Shown in pieces: positions 8,752 through 15,478 of a DNA stretch of 22,919 nt. Under the pieces are notes generated by a model. That model was not told the origin of the DNA. It searched no databases and was given only the letters and a program-made list of their open reading frames with translations. The first letter of the stretch is position 1. Each line of letters starts with the position of its first letter. Made by a program: the position numbers and the translations under genes. This stretch comes from a virus: IMG/VR virus record IMGVR_UViG_3300035216_000221, positions 1 to 22,919 of that record. One strand, given 5' to 3'.

Positions 8752-9471
8752 CTATCCGAAAAAACTTGATAACCCTTCTAGTACAACAATGCTAGCCACA
8801 TCAGTGACTGGATTCACCACTTCCAAAGTATGTGAAAGTTTAGGCATAGTCTCAAAGAACTTTTCAACATCCTTAAATTGAGTAGAACTCATTTGATTAA
8901 GGAACTCAACCACTTCTTTCTTTGTACAGTCAGCAGTAGACCAAACTTCATCTTCATTATAGATTTTATCAATACAAGATGCAATCAACTCAAATGACTT
9001 GTCAACATTGCTTGTATCAACCTGATCAAAGTTATTCTTAATGAACTGATCAAGAGATGGATACTTCATCTCCATCATCAATGAATCATCAAGTCTAATT
9101 TGTTTAGTGTGGTTTTCATCCTCAACAACTTTAATATCATCAAGATTAATGCTGACAGGGATGGGTGTTGTACCATCATCTGGAGCAATAATACTAATCT
9201 CCACCTCTTCACCAACAGACTTGCCTCTAATATTCAGGAACAAAAATTCAATATCAAAGGTAGGAAGATCTTCAACCTTCACTCCTCTTGTAGGGATACA
9301 AGACTTGATTACTGTCTTGATAGCATTAGTAATTTGCTTAGTATCTTCACTCTCCAATGCAAGAACAAGTAACTTCTCTTCCTTAACTAAGAAAGGTCTA
9401 AACTTAATCTTTTGTTTTGTTGATGGCAACTCCAAGTCATATGTTGGTGTGGCAATTTTTGGTAAAGGCAT
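8752..9471 (-). CDS. 26: Baseplate hub subunit gp26 / tail assembly chaperone (T4_baseplate family)
   Basis: 239 residues. The opening MPLPKIATPTYDLELPSTKQ, then IKFRPFLVKEEKLLVLAL, then LPTFDIEFLFLNIRGKSVG are hallmarks of the T4 gp26 family (Pfam T4_baseplate). Members precede the tape measure gene and probably act as chaperones for it, as G/GT proteins do in lambda. It lies between gp4 and the first tape-measure-like gene. The C-terminus SSFFG overlaps a U UUU UUC heptamer two codons before the TAG stop, so a minor frameshifted product of about 300 residues is predicted. A late-promoter-like AATAAATA lies about 20 bases upstream of the ATG. No strong Shine-Dalgarno is seen. Confidence 0.85.
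   Translation of the reverse strand: MPLPKIATPTYDLELPSTKQKIKFRPFLVKEEKLLVLALESEDTKQITNAIKTVIKSCIPTRGVKVEDLPTFDIEFLFLNIRGKSVGEEVEISIIAPDDGTTPIPVSINLDDIKVVEDENHTKQIRLDDSLMMEMKYPSLDQFIKNNFDQVDTSNVDKSFELIASCIDKIYNEDEVWSTADCTKKEVVEFLNQMSSTQFKDVEKFFETMPKLSHTLEVVNPVTDVASIVVLEGLSSFFG
8758..8764 (-). promoter_or_regulatory. Candidate -1 programmed ribosomal frameshift site (T TTT TTC)
   Basis: On the minus strand gp26 ends AGT TTT TTC GGA TAG. The heptamer T TTT TTC is in the exact X XXY YYZ register for tandem -1 slippage. After slippage, reading goes CGG ATA GGT CTT TCC CAT ATG into the small ORF at 8570-8740 without a stop. Two possible short downstream hairpins are visible (AGGTC with GACCT, or CTTTC with GAAAG around CCATATGG), 4 to 8 bases after the heptamer. 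Frameshifting itself is inferred. Confidence 0.7.
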
Positions 9472-9490
9472 AATATTATTTCAGTCGTTA

Positions 9491-9498
9491 TATTTATT
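9491..9498 (-). promoter_or_regulatory. T4-type late promoter candidate upstream of gp26
   Basis: The minus strand reads AATAAATA, one mismatch from the T4 late core TATAAATA, about 20 bases before the gp26 ATG. It overlaps the last codons of gp4. Start of transcription would be near 9484, giving a leader of about 13 bases. Confidence 0.45.
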
Positions 9499-9973
9499 TG
9501 CGTTTTTTAGACTTTTTTGGGGGTGCAATTCCTAAATCATTTTCAGTCAAGACCTTGAACTCAATACCATTATCTTTGGCAAAGGCATCAGCAGCTCTCC
9601 ACTTTGCCTGATTCACAGCATATGTTTTTGCTTCAGTAATGAATGTCTTGGTCATCCTAGCAGGTTTCTTTGGTTCAGAGCACTGTCTAGCAGGTTTGAT
9701 CTCAATAATATATCTCTTGATCTCACCATTCTTGTGCCTGATTTGCACAATACCATCAGGATAATACCTGTGGGTTCTGTTGTCAACAGGACTTACATAT
9801 GGAATGCTGAACTCTTCTGCTGCATACTTCAACACAGCATCATTTCTGTCACACCATCTTAGAAAGTGAAGTTCCCAACTACTTCTATACACAATGTTAG
9901 AAGTATCTCCCATATACTTCTCTGGGAATTGTGGGTGAAACCTACCTTGGTGCCACTTGTTTCCCTTTGGCAT
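9494..9973 (-). CDS. 4: Head completion protein gp4 (PD-(D/E)XK nuclease fold)
   Basis: 159 residues, close to T4 gp4 (about 150). It aligns by eye along its length: PEKYMGDTSNIVYRSSWELH with T4 PHKYVGDHTNIIYRSSWERA, FLRWCD with FMRWCD, and RYYPDGIV...RYIIEIKPA with RYFPDFFV...KYLIEVKPF. Pro72-Asp73 and Glu91-Ile-Lys93 give the PD...(E)xK active-site pattern. In T4 gp4 is needed to complete filled heads before tail joining. The end is a very basic KKSKKRK. It is the first gene of the leftward late operon and diverges from the gp54-like gene across a 37-bp gap (9974-10010). That gap holds only TATAC/TATTTA-like hexamers, none of which is a convincing promoter. Confidence 0.88.
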   Translation of the reverse strand: MPKGNKWHQGRFHPQFPEKYMGDTSNIVYRSSWELHFLRWCDRNDAVLKYAAEEFSIPYVSPVDNRTHRYYPDGIVQIRHKNGEIKRYIIEIKPARQCSEPKKPARMTKTFITEAKTYAVNQAKWRAADAFAKDNGIEFKVLTENDLGIAPPKKSKKRK

Positions 9974-10010
9974 CAGTTATACATAGTAATGATGGTAGTA
10001 ACGTATTTAG

Positions 10011-10793
10011 ATGCCTTTCCCTGCTGGTGGACCTGCACCAGGTCCAATTAAAACAAGTGCTATTAAGAGTAGGATTCTAAACATTGCTACTCCCAATAAC
10101 TACCTAGTAAAAATACAACCACCAGGTAATGTCACATCTTTACTAGAACAAAGAGGCATTCCATATGGTGTTGATGGTCGTGATATTGAACTAAGATGTC
10201 ATAGAACAACTCTTCCTGGTTCAGCATTTTTGACGCACTCAGTTAGTGCTGACATTCAAGGACAAGTAGAGGAGATTCCTTATAGAAGAGGTTATGATAC
10301 AGAAATTACAATGTCATTCATTGTAGATACTGAGTATAAGGTTATCAATTTCTTTGAAGCTTGGATGGATTATATGAGTGGTATGGCAAATAGTGAAGGA
10401 GATAATACTGTATCTTACTATGCTCCTGGTGCTGTATATCGTCCCAACTATTATAATGATTACATTTCTGACAACATCTTTATCACTAAATTTGAGAAAG
10501 ATACTGGAACATCCTATAAGGGAAATAGAATTCAAAAACCAGAGATTGAAGTAAAACTAATCAAGGCATACCCCAAACAAATGCAACAAATTGAATTGAG
10601 TTATGGTCCTGCTGGAGAATTTTTAAACTTGGATGTATCATTTGGATACTCAAGATATGTGAAGAGAAATGTAAGTGTAGTAACTAGTGGACCAATCTTA
10701 GGTGACCCCACTCTTGGTCAGAATGATACTGTCCCAGGTCCTGGTCAACCTCCAACCACAATATTAAACCCTAATCCAGGGTCATTTGCGTAA
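10011..10793 (+). CDS. 54: Tail tube initiator, gp54-like
   Basis: 260 residues with the layout of tail-tube-fold proteins. A short Pro/Gly-rich start is followed by NYLVKIQPP, a TTLPGSAF loop, RRGYDTEITMSFIVDTEYKV, FFEAWMDYMSG, and the closing strands IEVKLIKAYPKQMQQIELSY and FLNLDVSFGYSRYV. The 'pattern of TLPG - RxxY - FEAW - VKLIKAYP - FxYSRYV' is shared by T4 gp54/gp48/gp19 type tube proteins. gp54 is preferred because gp48 and gp53 lie in the same operon and the main tube gp19 is usually shorter and elsewhere. The Pro/Gly-rich C-terminus (PGPGQPP) is unstructured. A diverged gp19-type tube protein is the alternative. Confidence 0.6.
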   Translation: MPFPAGGPAPGPIKTSAIKSRILNIATPNNYLVKIQPPGNVTSLLEQRGIPYGVDGRDIELRCHRTTLPGSAFLTHSVSADIQGQVEEIPYRRGYDTEITMSFIVDTEYKVINFFEAWMDYMSGMANSEGDNTVSYYAPGAVYRPNYYNDYISDNIFITKFEKDTGTSYKGNRIQKPEIEVKLIKAYPKQMQQIELSYGPAGEFLNLDVSFGYSRYVKRNVSVVTSGPILGDPTLGQNDTVPGPGQPPTTILNPNPGSFA

Positions 10794-10799
10794 TAAATA
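10792..10799 (+). promoter_or_regulatory. T4-type late promoter candidate
   Basis: AATAAATA, one mismatch from TATAAATA, lies 13 bases before the ATG at 10812 and follows the gp54-like stop (TAA at 10791-10793). The predicted start of transcription is near 10805. Confidence 0.45.
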
Positions 10800-10811
10800 A
10801 CTAAAAAAATA

Positions 10812-11369
10812 ATGAAGTCTTTCTACCAATTCCAAGAGGATGCAGCAGGTGCAACCAAGGCTGCAATATCTGCATCAGGTTCCTTTGAAGGTTCATCAAG
10901 CGCTAACACAATTGATGGCAGTGGAGAGAACAAGTCAATTGATTGGATTGGTAAGAGAAAGAATGCAAAAGAGAAGAGAGAGAAGGAACAACAAGATATT
11001 AAGAAGAAACCATTAGCAACCAAACCTGATGGTCCTGGTAAGCAGAAGGATAGAAAACCACAGAAGTATAGACAGGCAAACAAGACTGCATCACCTAAAC
11101 CTGAGAAGGGTGGTGCTATTACCAAGGCATCACAACCACAGAAGAAACCTGCTCAGGATTCAATGGTGGCAAAGAAAACTGCTGCTTCTAAGCAACCACC
11201 TCAACATAAACAAGTTGCTGCTAGACCTGTATCAACTGCAATGGCAGGTGCCAAAAAGAAACCTGCTATCAAAGCAGCACCTGAAAAGAAAGCAATCTCT
11301 GCTGCTCCTGCCAGACCACAAATAAATCCACAAGCAAACAGAAAAGCACTGCCAGCAAGTCGTGGATGA
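10812..11369 (+). CDS. Lys/Ala/Pro-rich basic protein, possible internal head protein
   Basis: 185 residues of low complexity. The N-terminus MKSFYQFQEDAA resembles the capsid-targeting sequence of T4 internal proteins (MKTYQEFIAEA), which is cut by the prohead protease after Glu. After a Ser/Gly-rich stretch (13-45) the protein becomes a run of KKP, AKK and KPA blocks with many Lys and few acidic residues, as expected for a DNA-binding or disordered protein. The T4 internal proteins IPI-IPIII are basic and injected with DNA. A similar fate here is inference only. A late-promoter-like box precedes it, and its stop overlaps the next gene. Adjacent genes are tail genes, so a tail-associated role cannot be excluded. 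Confidence 0.6.
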   Translation: MKSFYQFQEDAAGATKAAISASGSFEGSSSANTIDGSGENKSIDWIGKRKNAKEKREKEQQDIKKKPLATKPDGPGKQKDRKPQKYRQANKTASPKPEKGGAITKASQPQKKPAQDSMVAKKTAASKQPPQHKQVAARPVSTAMAGAKKKPAIKAAPEKKAISAAPARPQINPQANRKALPASRG

Positions 11370-11766
11370 AGAACTAGAACTATATCAGAATAGCACTATT
11401 GATAGATTCTCAGAGTCAGTAGTCAATGACATCATTCTCAAAACAGATGTGGATGATATGATGGTAGAGATAGTTGGAATACTTGAAAGTGGGGACAGAG
11501 AGATGTCTGTTGATACTGTCCCTCTTCCTGGAAAGTTCTACACCTATGTGTACCAACCAAAGACACCTAGGATTGAGTATGATGAACACCCTCTGATTGC
11601 TTGTATGGCAGTTGAGAAGTGGGGGTTCAGAGGATTGAACTATCACTGGGGAACTTGGAGAAACTATTCTTGGGAGGAGATTGTAGGGTATCCCTACATC
11701 ATATATCCCTCAGAAATTAAGACTATGAGACAGATTCCATATCAAAAATTCAAACTAAATATCTAA
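11362..11766 (+). CDS. Conserved structural-region protein of unknown function
   Basis: 134 residues starting at GTG 11362, overlapping the previous gene by 8 bases. The next in-frame ATG is ~30 codons later, within DDMMVEIVG, so the start is uncertain. No strong Shine-Dalgarno is visible. The central part PGKFYTYVYQPKTPRIEYDE, HPLIACM and WGFRGLNYHWG recalls a 'YxPKT..YDxxPL...GFxGLNxH' pattern that I have seen in small proteins of T4-like marine phages. No catalytic motif is recognisable. Its place between the basic protein and gp48 suggests a virion or assembly role. I do not assign a function. Confidence 0.65.
   Translation: MDEELELYQNSTIDRFSESVVNDIILKTDVDDMMVEIVGILESGDREMSVDTVPLPGKFYTYVYQPKTPRIEYDEHPLIACMAVEKWGFRGLNYHWGTWRNYSWEEIVGYPYIIYPSEIKTMRQIPYQKFKLNI
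11754..11761 (+). promoter_or_regulatory. T4-type late promoter candidate upstream of gp48
   Basis: ACTAAATA overlaps the last codons of the preceding gene, 26 bases before the gp48 ATG. It matches the CTAAATA variant of the late core. Between it and the ATG is ACGGAGCTCC, which holds a GGAG that could serve as Shine-Dalgarno at a long spacing. Confidence 0.45.
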
Positions 11767-11786
11767 ACGGAGCTCCAGTAAACACA

Positions 11787-13373
11787 ATGGCAGAAATTTT
11801 CCAAAGTAGTGAATGGAATGGAGTAGCAGTAGACACCTATACTGATACCACCACTGGTGCTATCAAAGTATACCAAAAAGGTTTTGCACCACTAGGTGGC
11901 CTTGGTGGCGTGCTGATTGCAGAATCTGTGCCAGCAAATGGTAAGAGCGATTGGACTCTAACCAATAGAGACAGATATATGAGAGCAATTAATACAGAAA
12001 GAGATAAAAAGGGACAAAGTATTTTAAGTCAACCAGAATTTGACGAACAGTTCTTTTCAAACGGTGCTAGAAAATTTAATAATGACAGAGCAGCAGTTCT
12101 AAACAAAGATGGAACCTTAAGCACAGAGGAGAGGCAGGGTTTCTTTGACAACAGAGTACCATTTACATCTAATCCAGATGGCAATAAAGAAAGAGTTAAC
12201 TTTGACCAAACTATAACAACTGTAAAAGTTGTAGATGAGCTAGCTCAACCTGATAAAAATGGTAATGGTAATGGTGATGGATCTACAGATGTGAAGTTAG
12301 AAGAAGTAATACCACCACCTAGTGCTGCCACAGATGAAAGTGATAAGATTAATGTAGGCACTGACCCAGATGGTTCTGGTGGTTCTGGTGGTGCTGGTGG
12401 TGCTGGTGGTGCTGGTGGAGCAGATGGTTCTGGTGGTGCTGGTGGAGCAGATGGTGATGGAAGTACTAGTACCACCACTACTAGTGATACAAATGAAGAA
12501 GCATTTTTAGACTCAAATAAGGTAGATGGCAAAAATGAACTACTTAAATATCCTTCCATTGCACCTCCACCTGGAATGCAGTTTGATTACATTCAAATCA
12601 CTGCCTATGAATATACACCTTCTGGTTTAAATCCATCAAAAAACAGAGCAGTATCAGCACTTAAAGGTAAAGAATATGAAACTGTCCAATTGCCCATGCA
12701 ACCAACCATAACAGAATCAAATGCTGTAAGTTGGACCAATGATACTATCAATGATATTCAAAGAGGATTAGCTAAGGTATCAGAAGGAGCTATTAAGTTT
12801 ATGGGTGATGGTAGTAAAGAGGCTATAGAAAAAGCTTTAGCAGGAGGAGCAAATGATGTAACAAATTTACTTAGATCAGATACAGCAAAGAATGCTCTTA
12901 TTGCATTCTTTGCTGGTCAAGCAGTTGGTGCCAGGTTAATGGGGAGATCAACAGGTGCAATCATTAATCCTAATCTTGAATTGCTGTTTAGTGGTCCTGG
13001 TCTTAGAACATTTAATTTTACATTCAAACTTACTCCAAGGAATAAAGAAGAGTCAGAAGTTATAAGAAAAATTATTAGAGCATTCAAAAGAAATAGTGCC
13101 GTCCAAACAGTAACTGCTGCATTTTTTCTAAAATCTCCTAGAATTTTTAAACTAGAATACATTTATAAGGATGGTGGTCAACACCCCTACCTAAATAAAT
13201 TTAAACCCTGTGCTCTTACTAATTTTTCTGTGAACTACACACCAGATGGATCATATATGGTGTTCAATGACACAGGTTCGCTCACTGCATATGATATTCA
13301 ATTATCATTCACTGAAATTGTACCAGTATATGCTGATGATTATAATGGTCCTGATACAGACATGGGATTCTAA
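11787..13373 (+). CDS. 48: Baseplate tail tube cap gp48
   Basis: 528 residues. The C-terminal ~280 residues are the conserved gp48 part: PPPGMQFDYIQITAYEYTPSG, AIINPNLELLFSGPGLRTFN with FTFKLTPRNKEESEVIRKII, RAFKRNSAVQ, and YLNKFKPCALTNFSVNYTPD followed by YDIQLSFTEI. In T4 gp48 caps the baseplate hub and, with gp54, starts tube growth. T4 gp48 is 364 residues. The extra length here is an N-terminal ~160-residue domain of unknown fold plus an Asp/Gly-rich linker (~155-235) with a tandem Gly repeat. It lies between an unknown gene and gp53, matching the usual baseplate grouping. A late promoter candidate precedes it. Confidence 0.85.
   Translation: MAEIFQSSEWNGVAVDTYTDTTTGAIKVYQKGFAPLGGLGGVLIAESVPANGKSDWTLTNRDRYMRAINTERDKKGQSILSQPEFDEQFFSNGARKFNNDRAAVLNKDGTLSTEERQGFFDNRVPFTSNPDGNKERVNFDQTITTVKVVDELAQPDKNGNGNGDGSTDVKLEEVIPPPSAATDESDKINVGTDPDGSGGSGGAGGAGGAGGADGSGGAGGADGDGSTSTTTTSDTNEEAFLDSNKVDGKNELLKYPSIAPPPGMQFDYIQITAYEYTPSGLNPSKNRAVSALKGKEYETVQLPMQPTITESNAVSWTNDTINDIQRGLAKVSEGAIKFMGDGSKEAIEKALAGGANDVTNLLRSDTAKNALIAFFAGQAVGARLMGRSTGAIINPNLELLFSGPGLRTFNFTFKLTPRNKEESEVIRKIIRAFKRNSAVQTVTAAFFLKSPRIFKLEYIYKDGGQHPYLNKFKPCALTNFSVNYTPDGSYMVFNDTGSLTAYDIQLSFTEIVPVYADDYNGPDTDMGF
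12372..12460 (+). repeat. Tandem GGT-GCT-GGT microsatellite in gp48 linker
   Basis: Nine-base units of the type GGTGCTGGT and GGTTCTGGT, with a GGAGCAGAT variant, are repeated across about 90 bp. They encode Gly-Ser-Gly, Gly-Ala-Gly and Gly-Ala-Asp triplets joining the N-terminal and conserved parts of gp48. Near-identical codons show slippage at the DNA level. Confidence 0.85.
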
Positions 13374-13375
13374 AA

Positions 13376-14044
13376 ATGTCACAAAATTATTTCAGTTATA
13401 TTCCTGACTTTAATTATATTAGTAGAACTCCTGGTGCTAGGATTATTGATCAATATACTAAGGTAAAAAATCTTTTCAAGAGGGGTATTATAAATCCTGA
13501 CTTGCTTGGAGATATTGCAAACTTTGTTCAGTACAAAATTGTAGGTGATGAAAGACCTGATAATGTAGCAGAAAAATATTATGGTGATTCAAACTTAGAC
13601 TGGTGTATACTTTTAACTAATAATATCCTTAACATAGAAACTGAGTGGCCTCTTGCACAGGAAAGTTTCTATAACTATATGATTGATAAGTATGGAACTG
13701 AGTCAGAATTTGAACAGGTACATCATTATGAGACAGTAAGAATTCTTGATAGTCAGGGTGATCTAATTACACCTGGCGGATTAGAGGTGTCTAGTGATTT
13801 CTCTGTCACTTTCTTTGATGATGGCATTCAACAGCAACAGACTATAAAAAGGTTGAATACAATAACAAACTTACAATATGAGACTCAGAAAGAGGAAAGA
13901 AAAAGGAATATATTTTTACTTAAAGATTACTATGTTGGCATCATCATTGATGAGATGGAAACATCAATGCCATACAAGAAAGGTTCTTCCCAGTATGTCT
14001 CACCTGATTTGGTAGAAGGCGAGAACATTAGATTGTATCCATAA
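13376..14044 (+). CDS. 53: Baseplate wedge subunit gp53
   Basis: 222 residues, close to T4 gp53 (196). The conserved core is visible: YKIVGDERPDNVAEKYYGDS then LDWCILLTNNILNIETEWPL and SFYNYMIDKYG, compared with T4 YYIKGSPRPEELANAIYGNP, LYWVLLMCND and SQEAAYQASIQKY. This LysM-like region in T4 helps wedges join around the hub. The C-terminal ~90 residues are lineage-specific, with a charged helix (QKEERKRNIFLLKDYYVGII). It starts two bases after the gp48 stop, so translation is probably coupled. It is the last gene of the rightward late block and faces gp32 across a shared terminator. Confidence 0.85.
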   Translation: MSQNYFSYIPDFNYISRTPGARIIDQYTKVKNLFKRGIINPDLLGDIANFVQYKIVGDERPDNVAEKYYGDSNLDWCILLTNNILNIETEWPLAQESFYNYMIDKYGTESEFEQVHHYETVRILDSQGDLITPGGLEVSSDFSVTFFDDGIQQQQTIKRLNTITNLQYETQKEERKRNIFLLKDYYVGIIIDEMETSMPYKKGSSQYVSPDLVEGENIRLYP

Positions 14045-14054
14045 AAAAGTAATA

Positions 14055-14083
14055 GGGCAAAAAAAATCCCAGGAATTTTTTCC
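14055..14083. terminator. Bidirectional intrinsic terminator between gp53 and gp32
   Basis: GGG-C-AAAAAA at 14055-14064 pairs with TTTTTTCCC at 14075-14083, around an inner TCCCAGGA. The A-tract and T-tract flank the GC part on both strands, so it can end both convergent transcripts. It lies 10 bases after the gp53 stop and 31 bases after the gp32 stop. Confidence 0.5.
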
Positions 14084-14114
14084 CAGGATCTTGTAATCAA
14101 TTATTGAATTTCAC

Positions 14115-15053
14115 TCAGCTATCAGCGAGTTTTGCAAAGTACGACATAGGATCATCATCGTCATCAACAGAGGATGTTTTTGTGACAGATGGTTCCTTTG
14201 CTGCCTTGTAAGAGTCTTCAAGTTTTTGCATGACTTCCTCTTCACTAACTGACTTACGTTCAGTGGCAGCATAATTATCATACTCTGTCTCCTGTGCTTC
14301 TTGACGTGCTTGTGCTTTATTACCCAAAACATAATCAAGACGCTTCTTCAGTTCATCATAAGACTTGAACTGATCATCAGCAACAAAAGCAGTTAGTGAA
14401 TGCTCTTGCTTCCAGATGGATTCCATTGCATCATCATCATCCAGCAGTGGGCTAGTTGATGCGAATTCAGATGCGTCATAGTTCCAGTAACCTGCAACTT
14501 TCTTCAACTTCAGTTTGAAGTTTGCACCCTGCCAGAAGTCAAAAGGATTGATTGCGGTCTCATCCTCAAACTCAGGTTGCATTGCTTCCATGACCTTATC
14601 AAAGATCTTCTTACCAAACTTATACAGGAAGACTTTGCCTTCATTCTGTGGGTTGGCTTTGTCCTGTACAACATAGATGTTTGCATAGAAGGACAGTTTG
14701 CGTTTTTGCTTACGCACAATCTCTTTGTTTGCTTCACTACCACTGTTCCACAACTCACGATTGAGTTCACCAATAGGATCTTTGCCACCAACAGTGGTCA
14801 AAGAATTCTCAATGTACCAACCACCAGGTCCCTGGAAGGCGTGGGAGAACAGTTTTACCCAAGGGAGATCTTCTCCATCAGGTGCTGGAAGGAAACGAAT
14901 AACTGCATATCCATTACCACTTTTGTCCATCTCTGGTTTCCAAAGGCGGTCATCTGCACCACCTCCTCCTTTGTTTGATTTTTCTACTTCCTTAACAAGC
15001 TTTGCTGTTAGAGAACCAAGAGAAGACTGTTTTTTTAGGTCTGAAAAACCCAT
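14115..15053 (-). CDS. 32: Single-stranded DNA-binding protein gp32
   Basis: 312 residues, similar to T4 gp32 (301). The N-terminus has a Lys/Ser-rich self-association region (KKQSSLGSLTAKLVKEVEKS). The core contains YAVIRFLPAPDGEDLPWVKLF, GGWYIEN, RKQKRKLSFYANIYVVQDKA and NPQNEGKVFLYKFGKKIFDK, matching T4 [20 protein letters not shown] and VFKYRFGKKIWDK. The C-terminus is acidic (SSVDDDDDPMSYFAKLADS), as needed for contacts with partner proteins. It coats single-stranded DNA at the fork and works with gp59 (encoded in the same cluster) for helicase loading. The T4 zinc ligands His64-Cys77-Cys87-Cys90 have no counterparts between FSHAF and KRKLSFYAN. It has its own sigma70-like promoter, and GAGGT lies 7 bases before the ATG. 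Confidence 0.92.
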   Translation of the reverse strand: MGFSDLKKQSSLGSLTAKLVKEVEKSNKGGGGADDRLWKPEMDKSGNGYAVIRFLPAPDGEDLPWVKLFSHAFQGPGGWYIENSLTTVGGKDPIGELNRELWNSGSEANKEIVRKQKRKLSFYANIYVVQDKANPQNEGKVFLYKFGKKIFDKVMEAMQPEFEDETAINPFDFWQGANFKLKLKKVAGYWNYDASEFASTSPLLDDDDAMESIWKQEHSLTAFVADDQFKSYDELKKRLDYVLGNKAQARQEAQETEYDNYAATERKSVSEEEVMQKLEDSYKAAKEPSVTKTSSVDDDDDPMSYFAKLADS

Positions 15054-15086
15054 TTGTATTACCTCGTATTAGATGTATTTGGTTTG

Positions 15087-15119
15087 TGCCCTTTGCTTGG
15101 TGGAGGATCAGGCAGCCTC
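15087..15119 (-). promoter_or_regulatory. Possible H-type pseudoknot in gp32 leader
   Basis: In the mRNA sense, GAGG (15119-15116) can pair with CCUC (15106-15103), and the loop sequence UGCCU (15114-15110) can pair with GGGCA (15091-15087). An A/U-rich unstructured stretch with the ribosome site follows. T4 gp32 represses its own translation through a leader pseudoknot of this layout. The predicted start of transcription from the adjacent promoter (near 15114) would cut off the first arm, so the structure may form only on longer transcripts. Confidence 0.3.
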
Positions 15120-15120
15120 T

Positions 15121-15149
15121 AATATAGGATGGATGGGGTGGGGTGTCAA
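15121..15149 (-). promoter_or_regulatory. Sigma70-type promoter for gp32
   Basis: The minus strand has TTGACA (15149-15144), a 17-base spacer and TATATT (15126-15121). The -35 box contains the TGA stop of the upstream 110-codon gene. It would start transcription near 15114, giving a leader of about 60 bases before the gp32 ATG. Such host-type promoters drive early genes in T4-like cyanophages. Confidence 0.7.
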
Positions 15150-15478
15150 CCCTCACCCAAGGACTTTTTCATGTTGTCCACAATGTGTGTCATGTTATTG
15201 AACACATATGCTAGATCAACATCAGAAGGGAATCCAAGTTGCTTTGCAGACTCAAGGATACTATCCTTCATTGTCTTTGCTTCAGGATCATCAGACAAGC
15301 TCAGTCTAGTGTAAAGAACTTGCTGCTTCTTGAGAAGTTCTTCAAGCATTTCAACATGATCTATCTTGTCCTGATTGGACATAGTAGCAAATTCAAATAC
15401 TTTCATATAGATTTGTTCTTGAAGTTCAGCGATCTCCTTCATCTCAGCTTGAACTATTTCTGATTTGAAAAAACTCAT
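15146..15478 (-). CDS. DUF1825-like small protein
   Basis: 110 residues, almost entirely helical by eye. The opening MSFFKSEIVQAEMKEIAELQ and the middle KQQVLYTRLSLSDDPEAKTM match my recollection of DUF1825 proteins, which are found in cyanobacteria and cyanophages and have no known function. It overlaps the following small gene by 4 bases and ends inside the -35 box of the gp32 promoter. Its place between gp59 and gp32 suggests co-expression with replication proteins. The family call is from memory and not confirmed by search. Confidence 0.7.
   Translation of the reverse strand: MSFFKSEIVQAEMKEIAELQEQIYMKVFEFATMSNQDKIDHVEMLEELLKKQQVLYTRLSLSDDPEAKTMKDSILESAKQLGFPSDVDLAYVFNNMTHIVDNMKKSLGEG

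Noticed and set aside
9100-9535. Plus-strand frames of 90 and 142 codons opposite gp26
   Set aside because: Ser/Ile/Leu-rich translations with no domain logic; the minus strand carries the clear gp26 and gp4 proteins.
9974-10010. Divergent promoter pair between gp4 and the gp54-like gene
   Set aside because: The 37-bp gap has AT-rich hexamers, but no copy of TATAAATA or a TTGACA/TATAAT pair at proper spacing on either strand.
10823-11125. Minus-strand frame of 100 codons opposite the basic protein
   Set aside because: It mirrors the Lys/Ser-rich coding region, giving a Phe/Leu/Ser-rich pseudo-membrane protein. No ribosome site was seen.
14577-15072. Plus-strand frames of 124 and 133 codons opposite gp32
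   Set aside because: Pure antisense of conserved gp32 coding sequence, with no promoter or ribosome site.
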